Both the position numbers and the translations under genes were made by a program. A DNA stretch of 64,000 bases. It comes from Gnetum montanum (Eukaryota > Streptophyta > Gnetopsida > Gnetales > Gnetaceae). Below are positions 10,062 to 19,952 of this stretch, piece by piece. The stretch spans positions 455-64,454 of the forward strand of contig MNCI01009428.1 in the NCBI GenBank assembly GCA_015680685.1, in the 5' to 3' direction. Positions within the stretch are counted from its first letter, which is position 1, and each line of letters begins with the position of its first letter. The notes under the pieces are model-generated. The model did no database searches, had not been told where the DNA came from, and was given only the letters and a program-made list of their open reading frames with translations.

Positions 10062-11195
10062 TTGCAAATCCCTGAAAGTTTTAAACATGAGCCCTTGGAA
10101 CTCAAATCCTCATCGGCCAATTTAGAATATGCATTTTTGCATAATGGGAAGCCAGTGACTATCAATGCCACCCTTGCTTCTGAGCAAAAGAAGAAGTTGC
10201 TAAAGGTGGTGAATAAATGGGAAGTCACTTTTGCATGGTCATATCTTGAATTGACGAGAGTTGATCCTAGGGTCTACCAACATCAGATTTATATTGACCT
10301 CTCTATGAAGCCACGATGACAACCACAAAGGTGGTTGAACCCCAAGTTCAAGCAGGTCGTCAAAGATAAAATTGAGTAGTTGCTGAAAGTGGGGTTCATT
10401 TACTCCATTACAGATAGTGAATGGGTTAGCCCACTTGTTATTGTGCCGAAGAAGGGTGGCAACTGAAGGGTTTGTATAGATTTTCAATTGCTCAACATGG
10501 CTACCTTTAAAGATCACTTCCCACTCCCATTTGTGGACCAAGTGTTGGATACCATCGTCAAACATTATTATTATAGCTTTTTGGATGGTTATAGTGGCTA
10601 TAACCAAATCCAAATTATACTAGAAGACTAGGCCAAGACAACATTTACAAGTCCCTGGAGAACTTTCGCATACAGAAAAATGCCCTTTGGCCTATGTAAT
10701 GTGCCTGCCACTTTCCAACACCTTGTCCTCAGCATCTTCTAGCAACAAATTGGTAATGGGGTAGAAGTCTTCATGGATGACTTCTCTACCTATGGAGCCA
10801 TGTTTGAACAAGCCTTGGACCACCTTGAGCAAGTTCTGAAAAAATGTGTGGAAACTAATCTACGACTCAACTGGTAAAAGAACCACTTAATGGTCCAAGA
10901 GGGCACTATTCTAGGGCACCGTATCTCACAAGTAGGGATTAGCATAGATCCTAAAAAGATTAGGGTCATCCAAGGAATCACCAGTCAACTAAGCACTGTA
11001 AAAGATGTTCAATCATTCCTTGGCCACACTGGTTACTACCAGCGCTTCATTGAAAATTTCTCAAAGATCGCCAAGTTGTTGGTAGAACTCACAAAGAAAG
11101 ATGCTCCATTCGTCTGGACCAGGGAATTTGAATCTACATTCCAAACACTTAAGCAAAAACTCATAGAGACTCCAATTCTACAGGCATCTGATTGA
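10062..11195 (+). pseudogene. Reverse transcriptase domain of the 13.2-kb element
   Basis: Ty3/gypsy-type RT in the same frame as gag. Visible blocks are 'LEYAFLHNGKPVTINATL' (pre-RT linker), 'KPRxQPQRWLNPKFKQVV', 'SEWVSPLVIVPKKGG', 'FLDGYSGYNQIQI' and 'MPFGLCNVPATFQHLVLSIF'. The catalytic box is VEVFMDDFSTYG (about 10764-10799), with both aspartates intact in the F-M-D-D form common in this lineage. The thumb/connection follows ('GHRISQVGISIDPKKI', 'SFLGHTGYYQRFIENFSKIA'). Interrupting codons are TAG, TGA and TAA at former Trp, Gln or Arg positions, which points to transitions. Confidence 0.88.
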
Positions 11196-11580
11196 TCTAG
11201 ACCCTTCCACATCATGACGAATGCATCCAACTATGCATTGGGAGCTATGCTTACACATTGGGATGACCAAAAACGCCCATACTATATTCACTGTGCAAGC
11301 TGTAGCATTGTGGGTGCTCAGCTTAACTACACCACCATCAAAAAAGAGTTAATGACGATGGTATTCACCTTGGAAAAATTCAAACACTATGTGCTCGGGT
11401 ACAAGGTGTTAGTGCATACCGACCACAGTGCCATTTGGTTCCTGATGAACAAACCAACAGTGAGCCCCTGTATCATATAGTGGCTAGTGCTTCTTCAGGA
11501 ATTTGACCTCACTATGGTAGACTAGAAGGGAACCGAGAATGTGGTTGTTGACCACTTGTCTCGGTTGCAATGGGATAATG
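11196..11580 (+). pseudogene. RNase H domain of the 13.2-kb element
   Basis: Continues from RT in the same frame: 'NASNYALGAMLTHWDDQKR', 'LNYTTIKKELMTMVFTLEKF', 'YVLGYKVLVHTDHSAIWFL' and 'ENVVVDHLSRLQWD'. These are the standard Ty3/gypsy RNase H blocks; the Glu in 'KKELM' and Asp in 'HTDHSA' are retained. The domain would remove RNA from the RNA-DNA hybrid during reverse transcription. Confidence 0.85.
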
Positions 11581-12986
11581 CAAAAGAGGAGGAGCCACTC
11601 TCCAAAAATTTTCCAAATGAACTCCTCTTCACGAGAGCGATTGATAAGTAGGTGCCCAAAGAATCACCTTGGTTCAACCACATCCTCACCTATCTCACAA
11701 CCCAGGAATTGCCAAAGGAGTGGGACCATCGGCAGAAACAGCAATTGCTCCATAAGGCCAAGCGCTTCATGGAAATCAATGATTACCTTTATAAGGTGTG
11801 TGTAGATGTCCTAGTTCGATAGTGTGTCCCTAATGATGATACACTACGTGTCCTCCAAGATGCTCACGAGGGCCCTTGTGGGGGCCACTATGCTAGACGA
11901 CACACGACCATTAAGATCTTGCTTGCAGGATATTACTGGCCTACAATTTTCAGGGATGCACAATGGTTCACCCGCTCTTGTGAATGATGTCAGAGAGACG
12001 GTGGGATGACTGCATGAATGGAGGGACCTCAACAGTGGATCCAACCACTGGAGCCCTTCAACATTTGGGGCATTAACTTCATGGGTCCTATCACACCCAT
12101 GTCCAAGAGGAAGGCATACATCATCATCGTTGTTGACTACTACATAAAGTGGGTAGAGGCGGCAGCCGTCATCGACTGTTCCTCAAACACCATTGCATGA
12201 TTTGTCCAACAATAAATTATAAATAGGTTTGGAGTGCCACGTGCACTTATCTCAAATAATGGAACATATTTCACGGGCATCACTTTTCATAAACTCATGC
12301 AACACTTGGGGGTTACTCATAAATTTACAACACCTTATCACCCCTAAGCCAACGGGCAAGTCGAAGTCACCAATAAGGAGATTACCAAAATCCTCACTTG
12401 AACCATCAGTAAATATAGGAGGGACTGGAGCACCAAACTTAATGATGTCCTCTGGGCCTATCGCTCCACCTGGAAACTTCCTATAGGTTACTCCCCTTAT
12501 GAGTTAGTGTACGGTAAGTTACCGAAACTTCCAATCTAGGTAGAACTCCGAACACTATCTATAGCCAGTGACTTGGGCCTTGACCTCCCACTAACACAAC
12601 GCAGACAACTTATTAACTTAAGTGTGCTAGATGAGAATCGATTAGTGGCCCTATCATCAAATGAGATACACAAGGCCTACAATAAAAAATGTCATGATCT
12701 TAGGATTCGGAAGGTAACATTTAAATGTGGAGATAAGGTACTCTACTAGAACCCCACACACATACCACAACGTACCAAGTTTCAAACACTGTGGGAGGGA
12801 CCCTACATTGTCTCTAAAACCTTCCCATCTAGGGCCTTGCTTATACAAAAACCTGAGGACCCCACGAGAACACAGTTGATCAATAGGCAACAATTAAAAC
12901 CTTTCCGCAAGCTCCATCAAACTAGTGCTACTGCCTTAGCATCACAGGGACAACCTCGTTCCATTTTTCGGGTCTCCTCCTTCTAG
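11581..12986 (+). pseudogene. Integrase domain of the 13.2-kb element
   Basis: The zinc-binding end is recognisable ('GPCGGHYARRHTTIKILLAG', then the Cys region near 11985). The catalytic core has 'FNIWGINFMGPITPMS' and 'NNGTYFTGITFHKLMQHLG', where both expected Asp residues have become Asn (G-to-A), and 'NGQVEVTNKEI', where the Glu is kept. The C-terminal part has '[16 protein letters not shown]' and 'KFQTLWEGPYIVSKTFPS'. The frame closes at TAG 12984-12986. With gag it forms one uninterrupted frame of 2,044 codons apart from stops. Integrase would insert the cDNA; this copy is dead. Confidence 0.87.
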
Positions 12987-14539
12987 CCTAGTCGTGGGAG
13001 AGACTGTTCGCCATGCTAATCCACTCTACTAAGCTCCTCACTATTTTTGGAAAAAAAAATTTTACACTTTTTTATTTTTCAACATCGTTCGTATGTTTGC
13101 CAATTCTTACTCACTTTTTCTTTCTTTAATTCCTTTTTTGTTTCTTTGTTTTCTTATTTATGTGTGTGTGCACTTAATTTTCAGTTAGTTACTAATAAAT
13201 CATCTTATTGTCATCAAATGTGAGGCACGGTTGGTTTTCGTTGCAATGGGTCACGTGAAATGATCCACCTATTTTATCTTGCTCCTACTCTTGCATTGTT
13301 GTTCTTAGAATTTACGTCTACTTTTATCTCATAAAATCGGCAGTGTGTCCACATCATCCACCCATTCATCCACTCCATGGTTTTCCTCCCTTTGAAAACA
13401 TGCAAACCCCCTTCACTTGAAAACATTTTAATTAATGTGTGACTTGTGTAGTTCCCATACTTGGGGATGACCCAATGATTTGAATCGGGTGTGACTTTAA
13501 GGGAAATGCACCGTTCATCGTACTTTTCTGTCCTCTGGGTTGCAAAAGTGTCCTCATAGATTTCTTACCACTCCAAGTTCTTTTATACAAGGAAGCTCCT
13601 TGGTAATTTGACCTTGCATGGTGTGGTCCTCATTGCAAAAATGCAAAAAAAAAATGTATGAGGATTCAAAGCACACCCCTTGGTCGAACGCATGCAAACC
13701 AACATGGGTCTTTGCATGGTGTGGTTCCCACAAAATAAAAATAAAAATAAAATCATAACTATGTGGGAATTCAAAGCATACCCCTTAGATTGCCTCTCAT
13801 GGGCCACAAGCACTAGTTATGGGACTTGCTTCGTCCCCTTTGACTTAGTCCCATTTCACTTCCTCTCACGCATGTTGGAGTGGTGGTTCTCTATGGGTGC
13901 ATTCTTGTACTCTTGGGGGTGGATGAGTCTTCGTATATTGCTGCAATGTCACTATATGTGGTTGGTTTTGGGGTCTGAACTCGGGAAAGGTCCTATCGGG
14001 TCACTTAATCACAACTTCACCTAGGGTTTCATGTAACTGATAACCGAAATTCCAGTTTCCGCTCCTCTCTCTTCATCCATTTCTCTGCATGGCTCACCTC
14101 ACTGCCCGTCTTATGTTTTGATGGTTTGTCATGCTTTCTGTGCATCCATAATGCTTTAGCGGGTTCTCATGGATGAGCGTATTAACTTGTGGTCACCGTT
14201 CCTTGACTCTGGGGCCCACGAACTCCGGTGTTGACAATATGCAAGGGCTATGAAGGTTACTACCTGATATGGGGAGGACCACTTGCCTATCCTTGGTCCC
14301 ATTTGTTAGTCTCCCATCCTCTTGATATTGTTGGTTGCTTGTTTTTGCGTACCCATTGCTCGAATTCTTCTCTGCAGAGTTCTTTCTCACAACATTCTCC
14401 CACTTTTGACTCTTTTTCTCATCCCACTTATCTTCCTCTTTCTCTTAGCTAAGTCCTCGGTCTCTCAACTCTTCAACCACCCCAATTTGGCATTTTAAAT
14501 TAATTTTTTGGGCTTTTTATTGTCTGGTCAATGCTGGTC
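12987..14539 (+). other. Non-coding spacer between integrase and internal promoter
   Basis: No reading frame of note. T-rich runs lie at 13025-13170. The stretch 'CATCCACCCATTCATCCACTCCATGG' region (13356-13381) has counterparts in the same position of D and E, so the spacer is a genuine part of the family. Two direct repeats with hairpins (13614-13683 and 13712-13788) are listed separately. Confidence 0.6.
13614..13788 (+). repeat. Direct repeat pair, each containing a hairpin
   Basis: Both copies begin TTGCATGGTGTGG and end TTCAAAGCAYACCCCTT. Between lies a stem around an A-rich loop: TCCTCAT/ATGAGGA (13627-13633 with 13658-13664) in copy 1, and TTCCCACA/TGTGGGAA (13725-13732 with 13762-13769) in copy 2. 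The stems differ in sequence but each is self-complementary. Confidence 0.7.
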
Positions 14540-14640
14540 AACGCTTGCAAGACCCTTGTGTCGACTAGGCCCCGTATACTCAGCCCCCTGCGTATACGTG
14601 GCCCCGTCAACGTAGCACAAAAACTTTATATATAACCCCG
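14540..14640 (+). promoter_or_regulatory. Internal promoter-like segment upstream of ORF3
   Basis: It contains TCGACTAGGCCCCGTATAC (14561-14579) and a 21-nt block at 14592-14612 that matches the block at 5855-5875 in the element's own 5' LTR U3 at 20 of 21 positions. A TATA box (TTTATATATAA, 14625-14635) follows 13 nt later. The arrangement copies the U3 promoter of the LTR. Together with the TATA-to-ATG distance (about 430 nt) it suggests an independent promoter for ORF3. Confidence 0.65.
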
Positions 14641-14784
14641 TTGCACCATGCATTTTTTATCATTTTCCACACAAATTGGGGGGATTTTTTCCATTTTTTT
14701 TCCACCGCACCTCTTCTTTCAAGCACTTACGTTATCTAACGCGCGTCCTAATCAGCCTATCCTTTCCCTCTTTTGCAACTGGAG

Positions 14785-15067
14785 GTATGCTCTCAGTCGT
14801 GGGGGGGTGAGGTCTATAGAAAAAATTAATTACTTAAAATTACAATTATTAAAGACTTAACACCTCTTAGGAGACAAAAAACAAAAACAACAATTTAACC
14901 TACAACTCATGCATCATTGTTTTTGTTTCTAAATCATCAACTAATACTCCAGGAAATTTAATGGGATGCACATGCCAGCACCATAACTTAGTCAAACTGA
15001 GAAGGTGTATGAGGGTCATTTTGAGCAACGTGTGCATAATTTAATTAATGGTTATGTTTGATTGTAG
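14785..15067 (+). other. Possible 5'-leader intron of ORF3
   Basis: A donor-like CTGGAG|GTATGC (14784/14785) lies 150 nt after the TATA box, and an acceptor-like TTTGATTGTAG|ATGG ends at 15067, immediately before the ORF3 ATG. Element D has TGATTGCAG|ATGG at its ORF3 ATG. Splicing is inferred, not shown. Confidence 0.4.
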
Positions 15068-17922
15068 ATGGCATCGAAACCAAGGCATCCAAGGGGAGAA
15101 GGACCATCACAACCAAGGAACAAGCGACCAAGAACAGGAAAAGGATGAGGTGTGTGGCACCCAGAGCACGCGGAGGGCTCCCATGCAATTTGCCCCCTCC
15201 GTGAAGGACCTGATGTGGAATCTATTCATCAGATTCCTAAAGAGGAGATCGCTAGCAAGCAATTGCAAGGGGATGAGACTCTAGCAATAGCGCCATGGCT
15301 TGAGGTCACCCTGACCTAGGCATGTCTTGACGCTATTAAGCTAAGGGAGGTGCAACGAATGGTCCTACAAGAGTTGAACTTTGGACCATTTCTTGAGAAT
15401 GCACCAAAAGATGTGAAACTCCAATTGTAAAACTCTCCTATGTGGCCAATCATCACATCCAGTGTTGAATGGTATTTAGGAGAGACTTATCTCTTTTGAA
15501 CAAATCGGCAACCAGGGTCTAGAGTAAGAATCAAGAACATCTATGTCTCTTACTCTGCGAAAGCGATCACACAAGCTCTCAAGTTGCCAGAGACCAGAGC
15601 TATTGTGGCGGAGATCCCTAAGCAAGCAAATCCTGAGGTAAAAGGGAGTGGATCAGGCAGTGCTATGGGGTGGATCTCAAGAAGTTCAGCACTTTGACCA
15701 CCACAAAGAGGGTATATTCAAAAATTACATCTTACCATTTGAATCCAACAGTAAGACCCAGCAAGATCACTACCTTCTCTACTCATGCATGTGCCACTCT
15801 AAGCGGAAAATTCCCAATGAGCCTTCCACAATTGTTGTTCTTGGATATTGAAAAAAGATTCGCTAAAAGCAAACGTGCAAGGCGGGCTCTACCCTTTCCA
15901 TGGTTAATTAGGAAATTATGCAAATGGGTAGGAATAGCACGATATGCCAACGATACACTTCGGCATGCCCTGATTGCCTCATGATGGGAAATGATGAAAG
16001 ACAAGACTCCAGCCACCACATGAACTGAGGAAGAGCAACAACCACCTCCACCACCTATGCAAATAATGAGGTCGGGTTGGCAAACAATTGCAGAACATAT
16101 ACACAAGATTCGACAATCACTCTTGAGCCAACAAGAGCAATCTGTAGGGACTGGTAGAGAAGAAGACCCTTCAGTCTATCACCCTGCAATGAGCCATTTG
16201 GAGCAAGTGGCTCGATCAGTGAGTCTACTAGAGAGAGCAGGGTTGATGTTCTCTGTCGCCTGAACACAAGTACCGGCAAGTACTGATCCTAGTGTCTAAG
16301 AAGTAACGGTCTCCACCTAACAATTATTTCCTGAAATTTCAAGAAATGCCGCTACTTTTTTGATACACTTGGAGGATGGAGAGGGGGTGACTATCTTGAT
16401 GATGCAACACCAGGGACAAGAAATTGCGGTTGAAGAGGTTGCTGACACGACTGCTATAGCACTTAATGCACCGATAGCACCTATACCGAATGTACATGGA
16501 CTTGAAGATGTACAGGCATCCACAGGGACTTCACATAGCAAGATTGATGCAGCCCAACATGAAGAATTGTTGGACCGACTGGTGGAAACTAGGCAACCAC
16601 TTCCAGATGTCTTTGATCTTCTGGATAACATCACTACAACCCAATCGAAGTTGCTCTCAGCAAGGGGTAAGAGCCTCATCTTAGAGGGGCAACTCGAAGT
16701 GGCTCAAGCAAATTGTCAACGCTTGGCGATGGAAGTTGCCCAATTAAGGGCCCAACTTGCTGATCCAGCTCTCCTCAACTGTGAACTCATCAGAGATGAA
16801 GCTTTTCAATAGTTTCAAGTCAAACTCCAGATAGTTGAGGATGAGTGAGAGTCGGTGATCTTTGATAAGTCCTTGATAAATGCTCATACATATCATCTAA
16901 ACAAGGACTTGGTGGAGGTTCACCAGGAGAATGTTAGGTTGACCGCAGAAGTTCATCACCTGCACAATGTTGGTGTTGAAAATCAACACATGAAAAACTT
17001 TATCCACCAACAATAGGAGGAGCTAGCCAGGGTGAACGCTGATATGAGGAGGTTGGCTGCCAAAAATTGAAATCTGTCTATGGAGAAGGTTCGTGTTTTG
17101 CGACAAAAATCAGCCATCAAAATCACCGCTTGGAAAAATGAAGCTCTTAAGTTTGAAAAAGTTAAAAATTATCACAGGGACCAAGTGGGACTGTAGAAGA
17201 AAATGAATGAAAAGCATATTCAAGTCGCTAAGGCCAAATTGAACCAAGCGCTCCAGCAGCTCTGAGAAGGAGGTGAGGTGTGGCAACTCATCTTTGATGG
17301 ATTGAATGCCTACAACCAGGCTAAGATCTACCTCAAGGAACTATAGGTTGAAGAAATGACAGAGTACATGCAGTTGGCCAACCTTTGCTATGGGAACCTG
17401 GCTATCCTAATAGCTAGAAGACTATGGTCTAACCTAGAAAAGCAAGTGGCCACCTCGTATTCTTTATACAAGGACAAGTTCTAAGCGCATAAAGCGACAA
17501 AATAAAAATTGGAAACAGCAAATGCAGAACTCGAGGTTCTCCACACGTGTTTTGAAGGGCAACATGCGGTTGTTGAGAACTTGGCCCGACGAATGAATGA
17601 CTACTAGTAGTTGCAAACATCAATCCGAGCGTTCGACATCGAACGAAAATAGTTCGCAGGCTGGTTTGTCAATCTAAAAGAACTCTTTCTTGCACTTCCA
17701 TGCCCTTGGGAGGTTCCAGTCCTGGCACACATTGGTGAAGTTGCTTGGACAGTGAACGATCCCAGAAGCAAGGAAGAGAAAATGAGGGCTCTCTTGGAGG
17801 CTTTTTGATTACCTCCGGAAGTTGCAGTTGCTACAAGACAACCATCGTTGGTGCCACCATCGCCACATGCGCCAGAGGCTAGTGAAGGTCCATCAGAACC
17901 ACCGCCACCAGGGATGGTGTGA
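15068..17922 (+). pseudogene. ORF3: plant-transposon-protein-like domain plus coiled coil (decayed)
   Basis: Start at 15068 (MASKPRHPRGEGPSQPRNKR) is chosen by homology to D (MAPKCGQQEG..SKRPRRGEG); both have a basic KRPR patch. Next comes a globular domain: 'WPIITSSVEWYLGETYLF', 'YSKITSYHL', 'LPQLLFLDIEKRF', 'ARRALPFPWLIRKLCKWVGI'. The last block resembles the 'putative plant transposon protein' domain that accompanies many plant Ty3 elements. From about 16560 to 17640 the frame is dominated by heptad-like Leu/Glu/Lys/Gln sequence, a long coiled coil ('MTEYMQLANLCYGNLAILIA'). The C-terminal module is 'ALPCPWEVPVLAHIGEVAW' with 'DPRSKEEKM', then a Pro-rich tail. One frameshift near 15640 and about 20 stops. 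No signal peptide or membrane segment, so it does not look like an envelope protein. Confidence 0.75.
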
Positions 17923-18157
17923 TCTTCTCCAACAATTTTTGCATCTTTCGGCATAGCAAAGAATCCAGGATCGTCAGGGTGTTCAATTTTGCCTCTGAAC
18001 ACCACCATTTTGTAATTCATTCTTCTCTGTACACTTGGGCACTTGGTATGTCAGTAAAGTTGGTGTCTTTGTAGATGTGTTGTGTCATGTGTGTTGTAAT
18101 AACAACTTCATACCTTCCAAATTATAATGAAACTCGAGAACAAGTTTTTACTCAGTT

Positions 18158-18166
18158 GTGGGGATA
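18158..18166 (+). other. Purine-rich tract before the 3' LTR
   Basis: GTGGGGATA directly precedes the 3' LTR. D has GTGGGGGTA at the equivalent place (plus strand TACCCCCAC, 41569-41577), so this is the likely plus-strand primer. Confidence 0.7.
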
Positions 18167-19054
18167 TGATAAAGTGTTAATCAATTGAGGCATCGACTGG
18201 GCCTCGTATACGTGGTCGCGTTAACGCGACCTCGTCGACGCATCTGTCCATGCGTCTACGTGGCCTCGTTTATGCAACGTCTATTCTAGCCTATAAATAA
18301 GTGTGCTTCCACCACACTTAGGTATCTTTTGGTAGTTGTAGTGAAGCTCTTGTAATTTGTTTCTGCAAGAGTTAGAATATTTTTTAAGTGCCCGCAGCAG
18401 GTGTGAGAAAGGTGTCCGCCTCTTTATTCGAGCACTAATGTACCTAAGCCCATTGGTGTGATCGACAATAAAGATAAGCTTTTCAAGCATTCCTTGCAGC
18501 AATTGGACTTATTCATTTGAGCATTTAATAGTTTAATATTTCTATGTTTTAATAATTCCTTAAGTTTTCATTGTTATCACTTCAATCGTCATCGCTCTTT
18601 TATATTTTGTAAAAACCATAAGTACGGCCTTCTCAAACGTAAACCCAACACTTGGCAACCTAGTGACGCTTAATGTCTGGTAACCCAGTAGTGGTTAGGG
18701 GATGCTTAGGATGTGCATAGAAGATGGGATTGGATCTTTATGCTAGGAAGAGTTAAGAGATAGATTAGGATAACTATAGATTACACAATATTCCATTCCT
18801 TACACTTCATTTCAAGAATTAGACTTAGGAAGATAAAGAGAAAAGCCATAAAAATCATTTGCCTCTATCTCACTTAACCATCACATTAGAACATCACAAT
18901 TGAGGTTGGGAAGACAACGACCATTCTAACACAAGGTTTTGCTGGTTAGGATTTGGTGTATGCAAAGTGCTACAAGTATACGGAATTCGACCGAGTCACG
19001 TGTGAACGTCTGTGATTTGCATGGTTGAGCGTAGGGGTACCTAGCCGCTCATCA
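18167..19054 (+). repeat. 3' LTR of the 13.2-kb element
   Basis: Begins TGATAAAGTG (fourth base of the terminal TGATG repeat changed), ends CCGCTCATCA; 888 bp. Its U3 holds TCGACTGGGCCTCGTATACG and GTTAACGCGACC, an extra repeat unit compared with the 5' LTR. Followed by CTAGG (19055-19059), the right target duplication. Confidence 0.9.
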
Positions 19055-19059
19055 CTAGG

Positions 19060-19952
19060 AAGATGTTACTTGATGTTACCTATTACTAAAAAATATTGTT
19101 ATTCTTTTATATTTTTCATTGGTCTTGTAATCAATGCAATTTATGCCTTTCATCATCACCACTATTATTATCCTATCAATTTAGAATGTTAAACATTTCA
19201 CTAGCTAGAAGAAAGTCATAGTCTTTGTCATCTTTATTGTTATCCTGTAACATAGGGTTAATTATTCAACATAAAAAAGTTAGAATTAGAAAATTCTTTG
19301 CTTTAATTGCCTTACATACTACCCTTCATTCAAGGGCATCATAATGCATATATAACATTAGATTGAATGTCATCATTATCATCTTCCCTGTTATCTTATT
19401 CATATATAAAGTCAGTCATTCAACATACTAAAAGAAAAGAAATAGAAAACCCTTTACTTTAATTGCCTTGTCCCATGCAACATGTTCATATTTATCATTA
19501 TTACCATGGTTGTACATTTCATCAACTTAGGAAAATTCAAGTCTTCATACCTAGCATCATTTCAAATGAATGGCACTTGTTTATAATAATTTTGGCACAG
19601 TTATTTACTTTTCGAAACCAACAAGAGTTTTTACCATACAAACAAACAAACAGGGCATGTAAGACATGATGCATTTTCCTACGTCCAATGTCTTAACAAT
19701 GGGATATCATATTCACCTGAAAATTCAATTGCTAAAGTATGAATCGTGACAAAAATAGTGCTAAATTTTTGTTGCAGTTATCTCTGTGCATGTCATGGCA
19801 GTGGATGACTTTGACCAAGACTTTGTCCAATATGCCCTACTCCATTGCCCACGAAATTTGTATGGACTTCAAAAATTGATGCCCTGCTCTATAAAATGTT
19901 ATTCCACATACTCATTGTTAGCCACACCAGAGTTCCTCAATCGTGTATAGCA
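19060..19952. repeat. Spacer with a diverged tandem duplication
   Basis: No gene. Two copies of a roughly 150-160-bp unit are visible: 19219-19320 and 19370-19475 share GTTATC, ATTCAACATA and CTTTAATTGCCTT words in the same order. The rest is A+T-rich and may hold the promoter of the LRR gene. Confidence 0.5.

Larger units (their letters stand above)
5816..19054 (+). mobile_element. Full-length 13.2-kb Athila/Tat-type retrotransposon with ORF3
   Basis: Order: 5' LTR (5816-6690), tRNA-Asp primer site (6692-6709), one-frame gag-protease-RT-RNaseH-integrase (6855-12986), non-coding spacer, internal promoter-like segment (14540-14640), ORF3 (15068-17922), purine-rich tract (18158-18166), 3' LTR (18167-19054). 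Flanking 5-mers are TTAGG (left) and CTAGG (right), a target duplication with one substitution. The two LTRs differ at about 9 percent of positions by hand count, mainly transitions, so the insertion is old. Every coding part carries stops, so it is dead. The layout gag-pol then an extra downstream ORF, with a tRNA-Asp primer site, is that of the Athila/Tat branch of Ty3/gypsy. Confidence 0.92.

Noticed and set aside
16360-16812. 150-codon plus-strand frame as a stand-alone gene
   Set aside because: It is an open piece of the coiled coil of ORF3, conserved with the copy at 43173-42826.
15068-17922. ORF3 as an envelope gene, as claimed for some Athila elements
   Set aside because: No signal peptide, membrane anchor or cleavage region; the content is a globular head plus coiled coil.
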